Numbered from the stretch's first letter, positions 54,782-63,604 are shown. The stretch: DNA of 64,000 nucleotides from Chromatiaceae bacterium (GCA_024235255.1 JACKMT010000001.1:434001-498000); one strand, 5' to 3'. The notes: generated by a model from the letters alone, not told the origin. A program made the numbers and translations.

Positions 54782-55788
54782 GGTTGGATACCCAATTTCT
54801 TCAGTTCACCGAGAATTGTTCTGAGGCTTTCGTAATTGCTGTCTTCAACGGGCACCCACCCTGTCATACCAGATTTGATGCCCTGCATAATTTTCTGCCC
54901 TTGCGGGTCTTCGCCGAGCGCAAAAAGGGCATTGCGCAACCGATATACGAGATCAACTGACAGTTTATTGCTGCCGACGAGGAGATGCTCCGAAAACGCC
55001 GGCGTCATCGCCAGCATCTTCAGGCCGCGAGCCCGGTACCTGGTGAATACTTCTTCCTTTACGGCGCCTGCGTCGTAGTCGCCTGCCAGCACCGCTAGCG
55101 CTACATCGTCATGAGAACCGAGAAAGTTGTATCCGGAGAGTCGATCCACCGCTACCCCGGCTTTCATCAGCATATAGCGGGGAACTAAATGGCTCATGGT
55201 GGACTGGGGATCGCCAAAGGCGAAGCGTTTCCCGGCCAACTCCCCAAGCGTGGTTAATCCGCTGTCCCTTCTCGTGAAGATAACACCGTGAAATGTGGGA
55301 CTGCCGTCTATTGCCTGACGCGCCAATAGTGGTTTCGCCCCCATTCGTGCGGTCAGCTCAATATACGAGGCCGGCCCCATATAGGCGATGTCCAACCTGT
55401 CATCACCGATCGACTCGATATGTGTGCGGTAGTCCTTGGCGATCTCGACCCTAACCGGACGGCCGATTTGCTGTGTCAAGTAGTCGGCTAGTGGTTTGAA
55501 GCGCGACAATAGCTTGGACGCGGACTCATAGGGGTGAATACCCAGTATCAGTGGCGATGCGACTTTTAGCTCGCGCGCTTCCACTGAAAACGCCACCAAG
55601 GAGAGTAGCAGGGAACCGCCGAAAACCAGAAAGCTTATCCAGATACTCCTCTGGCAGCTAATCCGGCTGATCGCGCTCAGAACCCAATAGTGCGCGTTCG
55701 CATCGGTACGATGCATTGCAGTAGCCGGCTTGGATGAAGCAGATGGGCGTCCCGTAAAAAAATGGCGTAACCAGTTTCGCTTTTCCAT
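54778..55788 (-). CDS. PhnD-type periplasmic substrate-binding protein
   Basis: 336 residues from the ATG at 55788, with GGGG and AAGGAG upstream; in-frame codons before it are less likely coding. A hydrophobic anchor near residues 47-70 (ISFLVFGGSLLLSLVAFSVEA) precedes the mature domain (LKVASPLILGIHPYESASKLLSRFKPLADYLTQQIGRPV, DIAYMGPASYIELTA, GKRFAFGDPQSTMSHLVPRYML). This is the PhnD/phosphate-phosphonate binding fold. No transporter genes are adjacent; it overlaps the kinase by four bases. It therefore probably presents its ligand to the kinase periplasmic domain. The long basic stretch before the anchor is unusual for an exported protein and may mean tethering to the membrane. Confidence 0.85.
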   Translation of the reverse strand: MEKRNWLRHFFTGRPSASSKPATAMHRTDANAHYWVLSAISRISCQRSIWISFLVFGGSLLLSLVAFSVEARELKVASPLILGIHPYESASKLLSRFKPLADYLTQQIGRPVRVEIAKDYRTHIESIGDDRLDIAYMGPASYIELTARMGAKPLLARQAIDGSPTFHGVIFTRRDSGLTTLGELAGKRFAFGDPQSTMSHLVPRYMLMKAGVAVDRLSGYNFLGSHDDVALAVLAGDYDAGAVKEEVFTRYRARGLKMLAMTPAFSEHLLVGSNKLSVDLVYRLRNALFALGEDPQGQKIMQGIKSGMTGWVPVEDSNYESLRTILGELKKLGIQP

Positions 55789-56168
55789 ACGGACACCCCT
55801 TCTCCTTAAGGCAGATGTGAAAATGCCTGAGCAGCTACGCTTGACGATTTGCCGCTCACCTCTCGCGCTGACCTTAGGCTGAGGTGGCATAGCGTAAACC
55901 CTACTCCCGTCTGCCAAATAGTCAATATTTGGTATTTTAGTCCACACGGATTCAGGTCAGGCATATTCCCGCATGAAGAGCGTAAGTGTTGTTGATTGGC
56001 AACAGCTCGCCGGACTCCATAAGCAGCACTCCGGCCATGTGCTCCTGCATTTATCTCAAGGATCGAAATATCCAGCCGAAAAAATGCCTATAACCGCTAG
56101 AATCGTTACTGGTAAAAGATTATTCAATTGAGTCAATTCATCCAGGGGAATTTAAAGCAGGGGGGCAG
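55789..56168. other. Divergent intergenic region
   Basis: 380 bases between the binding-protein gene (leftward) and the PAS protein gene (rightward). The rightward sigma-28-like promoter is described separately. On the leftward side TTGACT occurs, but no good -10 follows at the right distance, so that promoter is not assigned. Confidence 0.4.
56056..56082 (+). promoter_or_regulatory. Sigma-28 (FliA)-like promoter of the PAS/CZB chemoreceptor pair
   Basis: TCAAG (56056-56060), with 15 bases between TCAA and GCCGAAAA (56075-56082). It fits TCAAG-N14-GCCGATA with one change in the -10 core. The GTG of the PAS gene lies about 85 bases downstream. Confidence 0.62.
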
Positions 56169-56687
56169 GTGAAATATACCATTCAGCCGTTGGATAGGGA
56201 GCGACAGCTTCCTGACGACTCCTACATCGTATCGAAGACCGATCTGAAAGGACGGATTACCTATGCCAATCGAATCTTTATGGATGTCGCCCGCTATATA
56301 GAGCCGGAATTATTGGGTGTCCAGCACAACTTGATCCGCCATCCGGACATGCCGCGGGGGGCGTTCAAATTGGTATGGGACAAGATCGAACAGGGCCAGG
56401 AGGTGTTTGCCTACGTGAAAAATCTCGCCAAGGATGGTCAATACTATTGGGTTTTTGCCAATATCACTCCGGACAAGGATGCACAAGGCAACATAACCGG
56501 CTATCTCTCTGTACGGCGTAAGCCGCGCCGGGACGCCGTCGCTATTGTCGAACCTATCTATCGGCAGATGCTTAGCATTGAAAAACAGCACCCGGCAAAA
56601 AATCAGATGGACCACTCCATCGGATTCCTGGTGGATGCTCTCGACAGCAAAGGGGTAAGTTATGAAGAATTTATCCTTGCAATTTAA
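56169..56687 (+). CDS. Aer-type PAS-domain protein
   Basis: 172 residues from the GTG at 56169, preceded by a GGGGGGCAG ribosome-site-like stretch. It is essentially one PAS domain (SYIVSKTDLKGRITYANRIFMDVARY, NLIRHPDMPRGAFKLVW, DGQYYWVFANITPD) plus a helical tail. The PAS matches the Aer sensor domain seen in the chemoreceptor at 28749. It has no membrane or signalling domain of its own. The next gene, a membrane chemoreceptor without a sensor domain, starts 26 bases before its stop in another frame. The two probably form one receptor made of two chains. Confidence 0.87.
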   Translation: MKYTIQPLDRERQLPDDSYIVSKTDLKGRITYANRIFMDVARYIEPELLGVQHNLIRHPDMPRGAFKLVWDKIEQGQEVFAYVKNLAKDGQYYWVFANITPDKDAQGNITGYLSVRRKPRRDAVAIVEPIYRQMLSIEKQHPAKNQMDHSIGFLVDALDSKGVSYEEFILAI

Positions 56688-58137
56688 ATTTCAGTTGCTG
56701 ATTCACGGTTATAACTTACTGCTTTTCACCCTGTTGGTAACACTCTTCATTCAACATGGATTCAATATCTGGTATCTCGGTTTCTGGGTTTTTGCCATTC
56801 CGCTCGGCACCTTTGCCCTGATTTGGATCAGAGCTCCATTCAGGTTGATAAACGAATGGGCAGCAGTCATGGAAGATGCAGCTAATGGCGAATTCAAACG
56901 CCGTATTACCCAACCGCCTGCAACGCCGGAGTTAAATGCTCTGGCCTGGCACATCAACGACATGCTGGATCAGATGGAGCCTTTCTTCAGGGAGGTGGAC
57001 ACGACTTTCAGCAACGCAGTGGCCGGAAAGTTTTATCGAAAGACGCAACCGGATGGTCTACATGGGGAGTTCAAGCAGTCCCTCATACGGATTAACGAAT
57101 CGCTGCACGCGATGGAGGCAAATGCCCTTTGCATAAACCGTAATGAACTACTCTCTCGGTTGAGTAATCTTAATACCGAAAAAATGCTGGCTAATCTAAA
57201 ACTCAATCAGCAGGATATGATCACGATCACCGAACAAATGAGCAGTGTGGTCGACATAGCTGCGCGCAATAGTGAGATGGCGGCAGCAGCGCAACACTCT
57301 TTGGAACGGATCACCAACGTTTTGGATGGCATCCTCAGCCGGGTCGACCAAACGGGAAGGGCCATCCAGAAACTGAATGAGCGCAGCGTTGAAATGACGA
57401 GTATGATCTCCTTGATCGCGGGGGTTGCCGATCAAACGAATCTGTTGGCCCTCAATGCCGCTATTGAGGCGGCTCGTGCGGGTGAACATGGGCGTGGTTT
57501 TGCAGTCGTTGCCGATGAAGTGAGGAATCTTGCCGCCAATACCAAAAATGCGACCAATGAGATTACCCAGATGATCTCCAATATAAGTGAGGATACAGAG
57601 AAAATGATGGCGGACGCAGAGCAGATGCGCGCCATGGCCAATGACTCTCAGGGCGAGATGGTCGATTTCAAAGAGAAATACTCCGGGTTCGCCGAGTCGT
57701 CTCGGACGACGTTGCAGAAGATCGATTATGCCCAGTCAATAAATTTTGCTTCACTGGTGAAGCTTGATCATCTGGTGTACAAGCAGAACGCCTATATTGC
57801 CGTCAACAAAGGAGTTGACGCAGACGAGGCGTCGGCTGTCTGGGATGACCACCACAGCTGCCGGCTGGGCAAGTGGTACGACGAGGGAGAGGGACGCGAA
57901 AAATTCTCCCGCACAAAGTCATTCAAGGCGCTTGAGCAACCTCATGCAGAGGTGCATCGGTCGATACATGAGGCAGTTCACCATATCGCGCAGGATTGGG
58001 AGCGGAATCAGGAAATCAAGGAGAAGATATTGACCGCCTTTAAGTCGGCTGAAGAGTCCAGTGACCGGGTGATGGATCTGGTCGATCGCATGGTGAAAGA
58101 ACAGGATAAGTTTGCGTCTGCCGCCGATTACCAGTAA
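56662..58137 (+). CDS. Methyl-accepting chemotaxis protein with zinc-binding CZB domain
   Basis: 491 residues. Two N-terminal membrane helices (about 15-55) form a hairpin, then a HAMP-like linker, then a signalling domain with NLLALNAAIEAARAGEHGRGFAVVADEVR. The C-terminus (about 360-475) is a CZB domain: KLDHLVYKQNAYIAV gives the first His, and HHSCRLGKWYDEGEG supplies the Cys and the conserved LGKWY. CZB domains bind zinc and in other bacteria respond to zinc or hypochlorous acid. No periplasmic sensor is present. It overlaps the PAS gene by 26 bases, so the pair resembles a split Aer receptor. Confidence 0.93.
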   Translation: MKNLSLQFKFQLLIHGYNLLLFTLLVTLFIQHGFNIWYLGFWVFAIPLGTFALIWIRAPFRLINEWAAVMEDAANGEFKRRITQPPATPELNALAWHINDMLDQMEPFFREVDTTFSNAVAGKFYRKTQPDGLHGEFKQSLIRINESLHAMEANALCINRNELLSRLSNLNTEKMLANLKLNQQDMITITEQMSSVVDIAARNSEMAAAAQHSLERITNVLDGILSRVDQTGRAIQKLNERSVEMTSMISLIAGVADQTNLLALNAAIEAARAGEHGRGFAVVADEVRNLAANTKNATNEITQMISNISEDTEKMMADAEQMRAMANDSQGEMVDFKEKYSGFAESSRTTLQKIDYAQSINFASLVKLDHLVYKQNAYIAVNKGVDADEASAVWDDHHSCRLGKWYDEGEGREKFSRTKSFKALEQPHAEVHRSIHEAVHHIAQDWERNQEIKEKILTAFKSAEESSDRVMDLVDRMVKEQDKFASAADYQ

Positions 58138-58817
58138 GGATAGCGACCAAACGATCCGGGATCCGATCGGGTCGCTTTCAGCTGTTTCATCCAACAAGCG
58201 TCGGCCTCGGGCTGTAGCATCAGGAAATGTTCGAAGCGGCACGACAATGTAAAATCTTCGTGGTCACCGAAATACGCCGGCGCTAAACACAATAGTTCAC
58301 TAATAAAACAGGCAAAGCCCGATTAGTTCAATAAATTTCTGCTACTTAGGCTGAAATCGAACAAGGCCTTGCCCAGGACCCTCCTGTCTTCAGTAATCGT
58401 GGTTGCTCCGTCTCTGGTGAAGGTGTCGCAACTTCCAGTTGGTAGTGACCCACGGTGGTCGCTCAGCTATCGCGATGATTTACACCACTTCCGGGGACAT
58501 TATCCGATTGGGGACTACTGGCGATTTCGCCGGCACCAAGCGAGCTACTGTTAATTTGCAGTTGATATTGCCCCCTGATTCCACGCTGGAAACATGTCAA
58601 CATCCGCTCGAACTAGCTGGAATGCTGTCAAGAATTTTTACAGATGCGTGCCTGGCGATCTATGTGTTGACATAAAACTTATTTATTAATAATTAGTTAA
58701 ATGTATGGCATTCGGATTGCATACGAATTGCAGTAAAGCTCCGCTCACGGAAGGGAAACGCATGCTCTAGCGGTGTTTCCTGCGCAAAGCGTTGTGAGCC
58801 AATGAGGGAGATGGCCA
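58138..58817. other. Gene-free stretch upstream of the PEP-CTERM gene
   Basis: 680 bases without a supported gene. Near its left end AGCGACC/GGTCGCT (58142-58176), with an inner GATCC/GGATC palindrome, could end the chemoreceptor message, though no long T run follows. A 31-base sequence (58344-58374) recurs at 61676. Short open frames at 58369-58675 have no ribosome site or known product and may be remnants of a lost gene. The promoter of the PEP-CTERM gene should lie toward the right end. Confidence 0.4.
58344..58374. repeat. 31-bp direct repeat, left copy
   Basis: Matches 61676-61706 at 28 of 31 positions, in the same orientation. On the minus strand both copies can encode GKALFDFSLS, so they may be relics of one gene end, for example a transposase. 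They flank the repetitive PEP-CTERM gene. Confidence 0.6.
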
Positions 58818-61577
58818 ATGACAGATCCGGAACAGAAAGGTCTAACCGCCAACGCGAAGCTCTTGGGCAGCGACTACCGAACTCGGGACGACGGCATGAC
58901 AGTTACACGGCCTCGGCTCAGGCGATGTCCAATAATCTGTCTCGCCGGCACGCTGATTCTGGCGACCGGCCCGGCGAGCGCCGCCCCCATAGCGTGGATT
59001 GGCGGTGCCGGTGACTGGTTCGATGGCTCGAACTGGTCGCTCGGTATTGCACCGGGCAACATCGACGATACCCGGATCGACAATGGCGGCAGCGCCACCG
59101 CAGACAGCGGCAGCGGCTTCTATCCGGGTGGCGGCACACTGGCCGAGACCAACAACCTCAATGTCGGTGTCAGGACCAATCCCATTCTTTTGCCGCCGTA
59201 CGGCAGCGGCACGCTGACTCTGAACGCTGTCGGTCTGTCCGTTGGCGGAAACCTGAACGTCGGTGTCACCAATGCCCCGTCCGCGATCGGCTTCGGCAGC
59301 TCCAACGGTAGCCTGACGACGAGCAGCGGCGTCAACAACCCGGGCAACATCGACGTCGGCGGCGACGCAGCCTTTGGCAACTTCATCGACGGCGTGGCCA
59401 GCGGCACGGCCACCGGTACCGGCAGCGTCGGCGGCAGTCTCACCGGTATGGCGGCAGGCAGCCTGATCGTCGGACATACCGAAGGCGACGGCAACGCCGA
59501 CGGCACGCTCACAGTCAGCGGCGATGTCGCCGACTTCACCTCGCTGCAGGTCGGCGTCACCGGCCTGAGCAGCACGGGCAATGCCACAGGCACCATGAAC
59601 GTCGGCGGAATGCTGTCACGCACGCCCGGCGGCGGTTTCATCTCCGTCGGTACGGTGGCCGGTGCCGGCCAGAGCAGCGGTACCCTATCCGTCGCCAACG
59701 GCATCAACGGCTTTCTTTCCCTTGGCGTCGCTAACGGTTCGGCCGACATCAACGCGACCGGCAGCACCACCGGCACGCTCGATGTGCTGGCTGGCGGCGT
59801 GCACAGCGGCGCCTCGAATGGCATCTCCTTCGAGGTCGGTAACACCAACGCCGACGGCTCGACCATCGGCACTGCGACCGTCACCGGCGGGATCTCCGGC
59901 TACAACGCGATCGAAGTCGGCAACGTGCGCGGCAACAACAGCGCCGGCAACGCCACCGGCAACGCGGGCATCAATGGCAACCTGACCGGCCTGGGTAACG
60001 GTGCATTGCGGGTCGGGCGTACCGAGGGCAGCGGCGACGCCGACGGTACGCTCACGGTCAGCGGCGATGTCGCCGACTTCACCTCGCTGCAGATCGGCGT
60101 CACCGGCCTGAGCAGCACGGGCAATGCCGCAGGCGGCATGAACGTCGGCGGAACGCTGTCACGCACACCCGGCGGCGGCTTCATTTCGGTCGGCACGGTG
60201 GCCGGTGCCGGCCAGAGCAGCGGTACCCTATCCGTCGTCAACGGCATCAACGGCTTCCTTTCCCTTGGCGTCGGTAACGGTTCGGCCGACATCAACGCGA
60301 CCGGCAGCACCACCGGCACGCTCGACGTGCTTGCCGGCGGCGTACACAGCGGCGCCCCGAATGGCGTCTCCTTCGAGGTCGGTAACACCAACGCCGACGG
60401 CTCGACCATCGGCACTGCGACCGTCACCGGCGGGATCTCCGGCTACAACGCGATCGAAGTCGGCAACGTGCGCGGCAACAACAGCGCCGGCAACGCCACC
60501 GGCAACGCGGGCATCAATGGCAACCTGACCGGCCTGGGTACCGGTGCATTGCGGGTCGGGCGTACCGAGGGCAGCGGCGATGCCGACGGTACGCTCACTG
60601 TCAGCGGCGATGTCGCCGACTTCACCTCGCTGCAGATCGGCGTCACCGGCCTGAGCAGCACGGGCAATGCCGCAGGCGACATGAACGTCGGCGGAACGCT
60701 GTCACGCACACCCGGCGGCGGCTTCATTTCGGTCGGCACGGTGGCCGGTGCCGGCCAGAGCAGCGGCACGCTGTCCGTCGCCAACGGCATCAACGGCTTC
60801 ATTTCCCTTGGCGTCGCTAACGGTTCGGCCGACATCAACGCGACCGGCAGCACCACCGGCACGCTCGACGTGCTTGCCGGCGGCGTGCACAGCGGCACGA
60901 CAAACGGCGTCTCCTTCGAGGTCGGCAACACCAACGCCCACGGCTCCACCGTCGGCACCGCCAACATCACCGGGGGCATCTCTGGCTTCGGCGCCATCGA
61001 GGTCGGCAACGTGCGCGGCAACAACAGCACCGGCAACGCCACCGGTCAGCTCAGTATAAGCGGCGGGCCGGTGACGGCCTCCAACATGCGGGTCGGCGTC
61101 AGCGAAGGCGGCATCGGTATCGCGACCGGCATCGTCAGTCTCGACCCCACATTGGTGACATTGGATACAGGTCTGGTGTTGGGTGACGGCAGCACACTGC
61201 AGATGGCTATCGACGGTAACAGCCGAGGCGTCGATTACGCGGCCTTTGACGCTGCCAATGCAGCGATCGATGGCATTCTCGAGGTGTTGTTCTCGTTCGA
61301 TCCGCTCTCCGCGGTCTACGATCTCATCGTCAGCGACAGCATCAACGGCATTTCCGGTGACTTCGATAGCGTGTCGGTATTCGGTTTGGGCATTGGCACG
61401 ACATACAGCTACGGAATAGAGGTCGCTAACATCGGTGGCATGGACGTCGAGATCTATCGTTTGCGTGTCGGTGAGACGAATGGCTCGACGGTGCCGGAAC
61501 CGGATGCCCTGCTATTGCTCGTCGCCGGACTAACCGGCGTACTGGTACTGCGCTCGCGGCGTTCGGCAATAGAGTAA
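58818..61577 (+). CDS. Repetitive PEP-CTERM surface protein
   Basis: 919 residues from the ATG at 58818, which has GGGAG seven bases upstream; an internal ATG at 58896 would put the signal peptide at the very N-terminus but has no ribosome site. A hydrophobic signal (IICLAGTLILATGPASA) follows about 35 extra residues. The body is Gly/Ser/Thr/Asn-rich and beta-helical in look, with three copies of a 181-residue unit. The C-terminus VPEPDALLLLVAGLTGVLVLRSRRS is a PEP-CTERM tripartite sorting signal for an exosortase. It should be exported and displayed with extracellular polysaccharide. Very few charged residues and no enzyme motif suggest a structural or adhesive role. Confidence 0.88.
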   Translation: MTDPEQKGLTANAKLLGSDYRTRDDGMTVTRPRLRRCPIICLAGTLILATGPASAAPIAWIGGAGDWFDGSNWSLGIAPGNIDDTRIDNGGSATADSGSGFYPGGGTLAETNNLNVGVRTNPILLPPYGSGTLTLNAVGLSVGGNLNVGVTNAPSAIGFGSSNGSLTTSSGVNNPGNIDVGGDAAFGNFIDGVASGTATGTGSVGGSLTGMAAGSLIVGHTEGDGNADGTLTVSGDVADFTSLQVGVTGLSSTGNATGTMNVGGMLSRTPGGGFISVGTVAGAGQSSGTLSVANGINGFLSLGVANGSADINATGSTTGTLDVLAGGVHSGASNGISFEVGNTNADGSTIGTATVTGGISGYNAIEVGNVRGNNSAGNATGNAGINGNLTGLGNGALRVGRTEGSGDADGTLTVSGDVADFTSLQIGVTGLSSTGNAAGGMNVGGTLSRTPGGGFISVGTVAGAGQSSGTLSVVNGINGFLSLGVGNGSADINATGSTTGTLDVLAGGVHSGAPNGVSFEVGNTNADGSTIGTATVTGGISGYNAIEVGNVRGNNSAGNATGNAGINGNLTGLGTGALRVGRTEGSGDADGTLTVSGDVADFTSLQIGVTGLSSTGNAAGDMNVGGTLSRTPGGGFISVGTVAGAGQSSGTLSVANGINGFISLGVANGSADINATGSTTGTLDVLAGGVHSGTTNGVSFEVGNTNAHGSTVGTANITGGISGFGAIEVGNVRGNNSTGNATGQLSISGGPVTASNMRVGVSEGGIGIATGIVSLDPTLVTLDTGLVLGDGSTLQMAIDGNSRGVDYAAFDAANAAIDGILEVLFSFDPLSAVYDLIVSDSINGISGDFDSVSVFGLGIGTTYSYGIEVANIGGMDVEIYRLRVGETNGSTVPEPDALLLLVAGLTGVLVLRSRRSAIE
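59478..61106 (+). repeat. Three tandem 543-bp units within the PEP-CTERM gene
   Basis: Starts of the shared word ACCGAAGGCGACGGC/ACCGAGGGCAGCGGC at 59478, 60021 and 60564 give a period of exactly 543 bases (181 codons). Unit 1 and 2 share an identical 3' part; unit 2 and 3 share a near-identical 5' part. The third unit loses similarity near 61058. Such mosaic identity points to recent duplication or gene conversion. Confidence 0.92.
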
Positions 61578-61675
61578 CCTGTATCGGGTCACCGACTCCT
61601 TCATCGGCAAGCCGGCGGACAGCCACACCATCTTCAGTTGCAGTGATTGCGCCATCCGCTTGTTAAGATTCAGGC

Positions 61676-61706
61676 ACTTAGACTGAAATCGAACAAGGCT
61701 TTACCC
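61676..61706. repeat. 31-bp direct repeat, right copy
   Basis: Second copy of the sequence at 58344-58374 (28 of 31 identical), 99 bases past the stop of the PEP-CTERM gene. Same orientation as the left copy. Confidence 0.6.
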
Positions 61707-61841
61707 GCTTTACTGAGGAAATATTGGGTTTAACGGCGTCAATGTATTCCTGCAGCACGATCTGCAACCAGGGTTGCAGGTGCTCAGCCAGGAGGGACTC
61801 TCCATCTGGTTATTCGACCATCTTGCATAGCCGATCGAAGG

Positions 61842-62106
61842 TTACCTGCGCGCCAATCCTATCCGCTCGGCAATCACATAAACCGCTTCCAGTTCACTGC
61901 AGTTCCGCTCCAGGTGATCGGCATCGACCTGTGTATTGCCGGAAAGCAGCAGCCCCGCACCGCCGTCACTCCAGATCCGTTACAGGCGTTCGAGCTTTTT
62001 TGTGGGTACTCGTCGGCAACCCCGCGTTCCTGGCCGCCTTGGCCAGTCGGTTGGGCAGTTCGGCGCCGCGAGGCAGTTTCAGGGATTGGGCCAGGATAAT
62101 ACTCAT
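61842..62106 (-). pseudogene. Remnant of an Old-Yellow-Enzyme (NADH:flavin oxidoreductase) gene
   Basis: From the ATG at 62106 the frame reads LAQSLKLPRGAELPNRLAKAA, the N-terminal strand and FMN loop of the NADH:flavin oxidoreductase family, then loses similarity and stops at 61966. In another frame the next segment reads WSDGGAGLLLSGNTQVDADHLERN, the following conserved part of the same family, and ends at 61842. The segment between is deleted or scrambled and the rest of the roughly 400-residue enzyme is missing. It is therefore a relic, not an expressed gene. Identification is by pattern only. Confidence 0.6.
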
Positions 62107-62146
62107 GGTGGCGTCCTAATTACTGTGGGGCGGAGCTAACGGATTT

Positions 62147-63604
62147 TCAGGAGACTATCAGCAGGTGCTCGCGGCGCAGCAGCCTGGGCTCCGCCACCCC
62201 GCAGGAGTGGGCGATGACCTCCACCTCATGCATCAGGTTGGCAGCGTAGTTCGCCACCCGGTCGGCCTTGTCAACGGGGTTCAGCCCCTGCTGCAGGTCC
62301 TTGTCGTGAGTGGCAATGCCAGTCGGGCAGGTGTTTTTGTTGCACTGCAGGGATTGCACACAACCCAAGGCGAACATGAAGCCGCGCGCCGAGTTGACGC
62401 AATCGGCCCCCAGGCACAGAGCGGCAGCCACCGCGGCCGGGTTGATCATCTTGCCCGAGCAGATAACCCGTACCCGCTCGCGCAGGCCGTGATCGGTCAG
62501 CTTGCCTACCACCAGCGGCAGGCTGCTCTGCAGCGGCAGGCCCATGTTGTCGATCAGGCTCTGCGGGGCCGCCCCTGTGCCGCCATCGCCGCTGTCGACG
62601 GTAAAGAAGTCGGGGGCGTACTGCGGGCCGCGCTCGTTGATCCGCTCGCAGAGCTGATCCAGCCACCCGGCCAGGCCTATCACCGCTTTTATTCCCACCG
62701 GCTTGCCGCTGATTTCCCGCACCCGGTGGATCATATCCAATAGATCGTCCACGCAGCCGATATCAGGGTGGCGATTGGGGCTGAGCGAGTCCTGCCCCAC
62801 CGGGATACCGCGCGTGCTGGCGATAACCTCGGTAACCTTCACGCCCGGCAGAATGCCGCCCTTGCCGGGCTTGGCGCCCTGCGACAATTTGATCTCGAAC
62901 ATCTTTACCTGCTCGTGGCCGGCCACCTCCCGCAGCTTCTCCTCGCTCAGGCTGCCGGCCTCGTTCCTCACCCCATACTTGGCCGTGCCGATCTGGAAGA
63001 TCAGGTCGCAGCCGCCCTCCAGGTGAAAGCTTGACATCGCGCCTTCGCCAGTGTTGAGCCAGATCCCCGCCTGCTTCGCCCCCCGGGAGAGCGCCCGGAT
63101 GGCGGGCACCGACAGGGCGCCGAAACTCATTGCGGAAATATTGAAAAACGACTTGGTGGTATAGGGCTGGCGGGTATAACCCTCGCCAAAGGTGATGGCG
63201 CTGCAGGGCGCGATATCCTCCTCCAGCGGGGGAAAGGGGCCGTTGAGGAGAATAATGTCCCCCGGGCGATTGAGCGGCTGGGTACTGCCGAAGGCCACGG
63301 TGGAATCGACATTCTTGGCCGCCCGATATACCCAGGCGCGCTGGGCCCGATTGAACGGCAACTCTTCCCTGTCCTGGGCGAAAAGGTACTGGCGGAAAAA
63401 CTCCCCCAGATGCTCGAACAGGTAGCGGAAGCGCCCCAGCACCGGGTAATTGCGCCGGATTGTATGCCGGGTCTGCCTGACATCGACGAGGTACATGTAG
63501 ATAACTGCCAGCACCAGCACGCCGATAGCCAACGTAATGACGACCGCGCTGATTTCGAAAAAAGCCAGGGCGAAGTGCTGCAGGGTGTTCAGATTGATAT
63601 CCAA
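62147..63604 (-). CDS. FMN-binding glutamate synthase family protein
   Basis: 485 residues. An N-terminal membrane helix (AVVITLAIGVLVLAVIYMYL) is followed by the glutamate-synthase FMN barrel: FFNISAMSFGALSVPAIRALSRGA, NTGEGAMSSFHLEGGCDLIFQIG, KLSQGAKPGKGGILPG, DSGDGGTGAAP. The C-terminus has the 3Fe-4S cysteines (CVQSLQCNKNTCPTGIAT). It lacks the glutaminase domain and central domain of full GltB, as do other short family members; the electron acceptor and substrate are uncertain. Membrane attachment suggests a link to the respiratory chain. Start is the ATG at 63604. Confidence 0.9.
   Translation of the reverse strand: MDINLNTLQHFALAFFEISAVVITLAIGVLVLAVIYMYLVDVRQTRHTIRRNYPVLGRFRYLFEHLGEFFRQYLFAQDREELPFNRAQRAWVYRAAKNVDSTVAFGSTQPLNRPGDIILLNGPFPPLEEDIAPCSAITFGEGYTRQPYTTKSFFNISAMSFGALSVPAIRALSRGAKQAGIWLNTGEGAMSSFHLEGGCDLIFQIGTAKYGVRNEAGSLSEEKLREVAGHEQVKMFEIKLSQGAKPGKGGILPGVKVTEVIASTRGIPVGQDSLSPNRHPDIGCVDDLLDMIHRVREISGKPVGIKAVIGLAGWLDQLCERINERGPQYAPDFFTVDSGDGGTGAAPQSLIDNMGLPLQSSLPLVVGKLTDHGLRERVRVICSGKMINPAAVAAALCLGADCVNSARGFMFALGCVQSLQCNKNTCPTGIATHDKDLQQGLNPVDKADRVANYAANLMHEVEVIAHSCGVAEPRLLRREHLLIVS

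Larger units (their letters stand above)
61578..62146. other. Stretch with gene remnants
   Basis: 569 bases with no intact gene. It holds the right copy of the 31-bp repeat, a decayed flavin-oxidoreductase start (61842-62106), and between them a leftward frame with EHLQPWLQIVLQEYIDAVKP that looks coding but is broken by stops and which I cannot assign. No intact open frame has a ribosome site. Confidence 0.5.

Noticed and set aside
58369..58675. Two short plus-strand open frames before the PEP-CTERM gene
   Set aside because: No ribosome site, no recognised family, and they overlap each other in different frames.
59478..61106. CRISPR-like or satellite array
   Set aside because: The 543-base period is in frame and lies inside a coding gene with a signal peptide and sorting signal; there are no short repeat/spacer units.
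61724..62119. 131-codon plus-strand open frame
   Set aside because: It is the reverse of the oxidoreductase relic, with Cys/Arg/Ser-rich non-protein-like composition.
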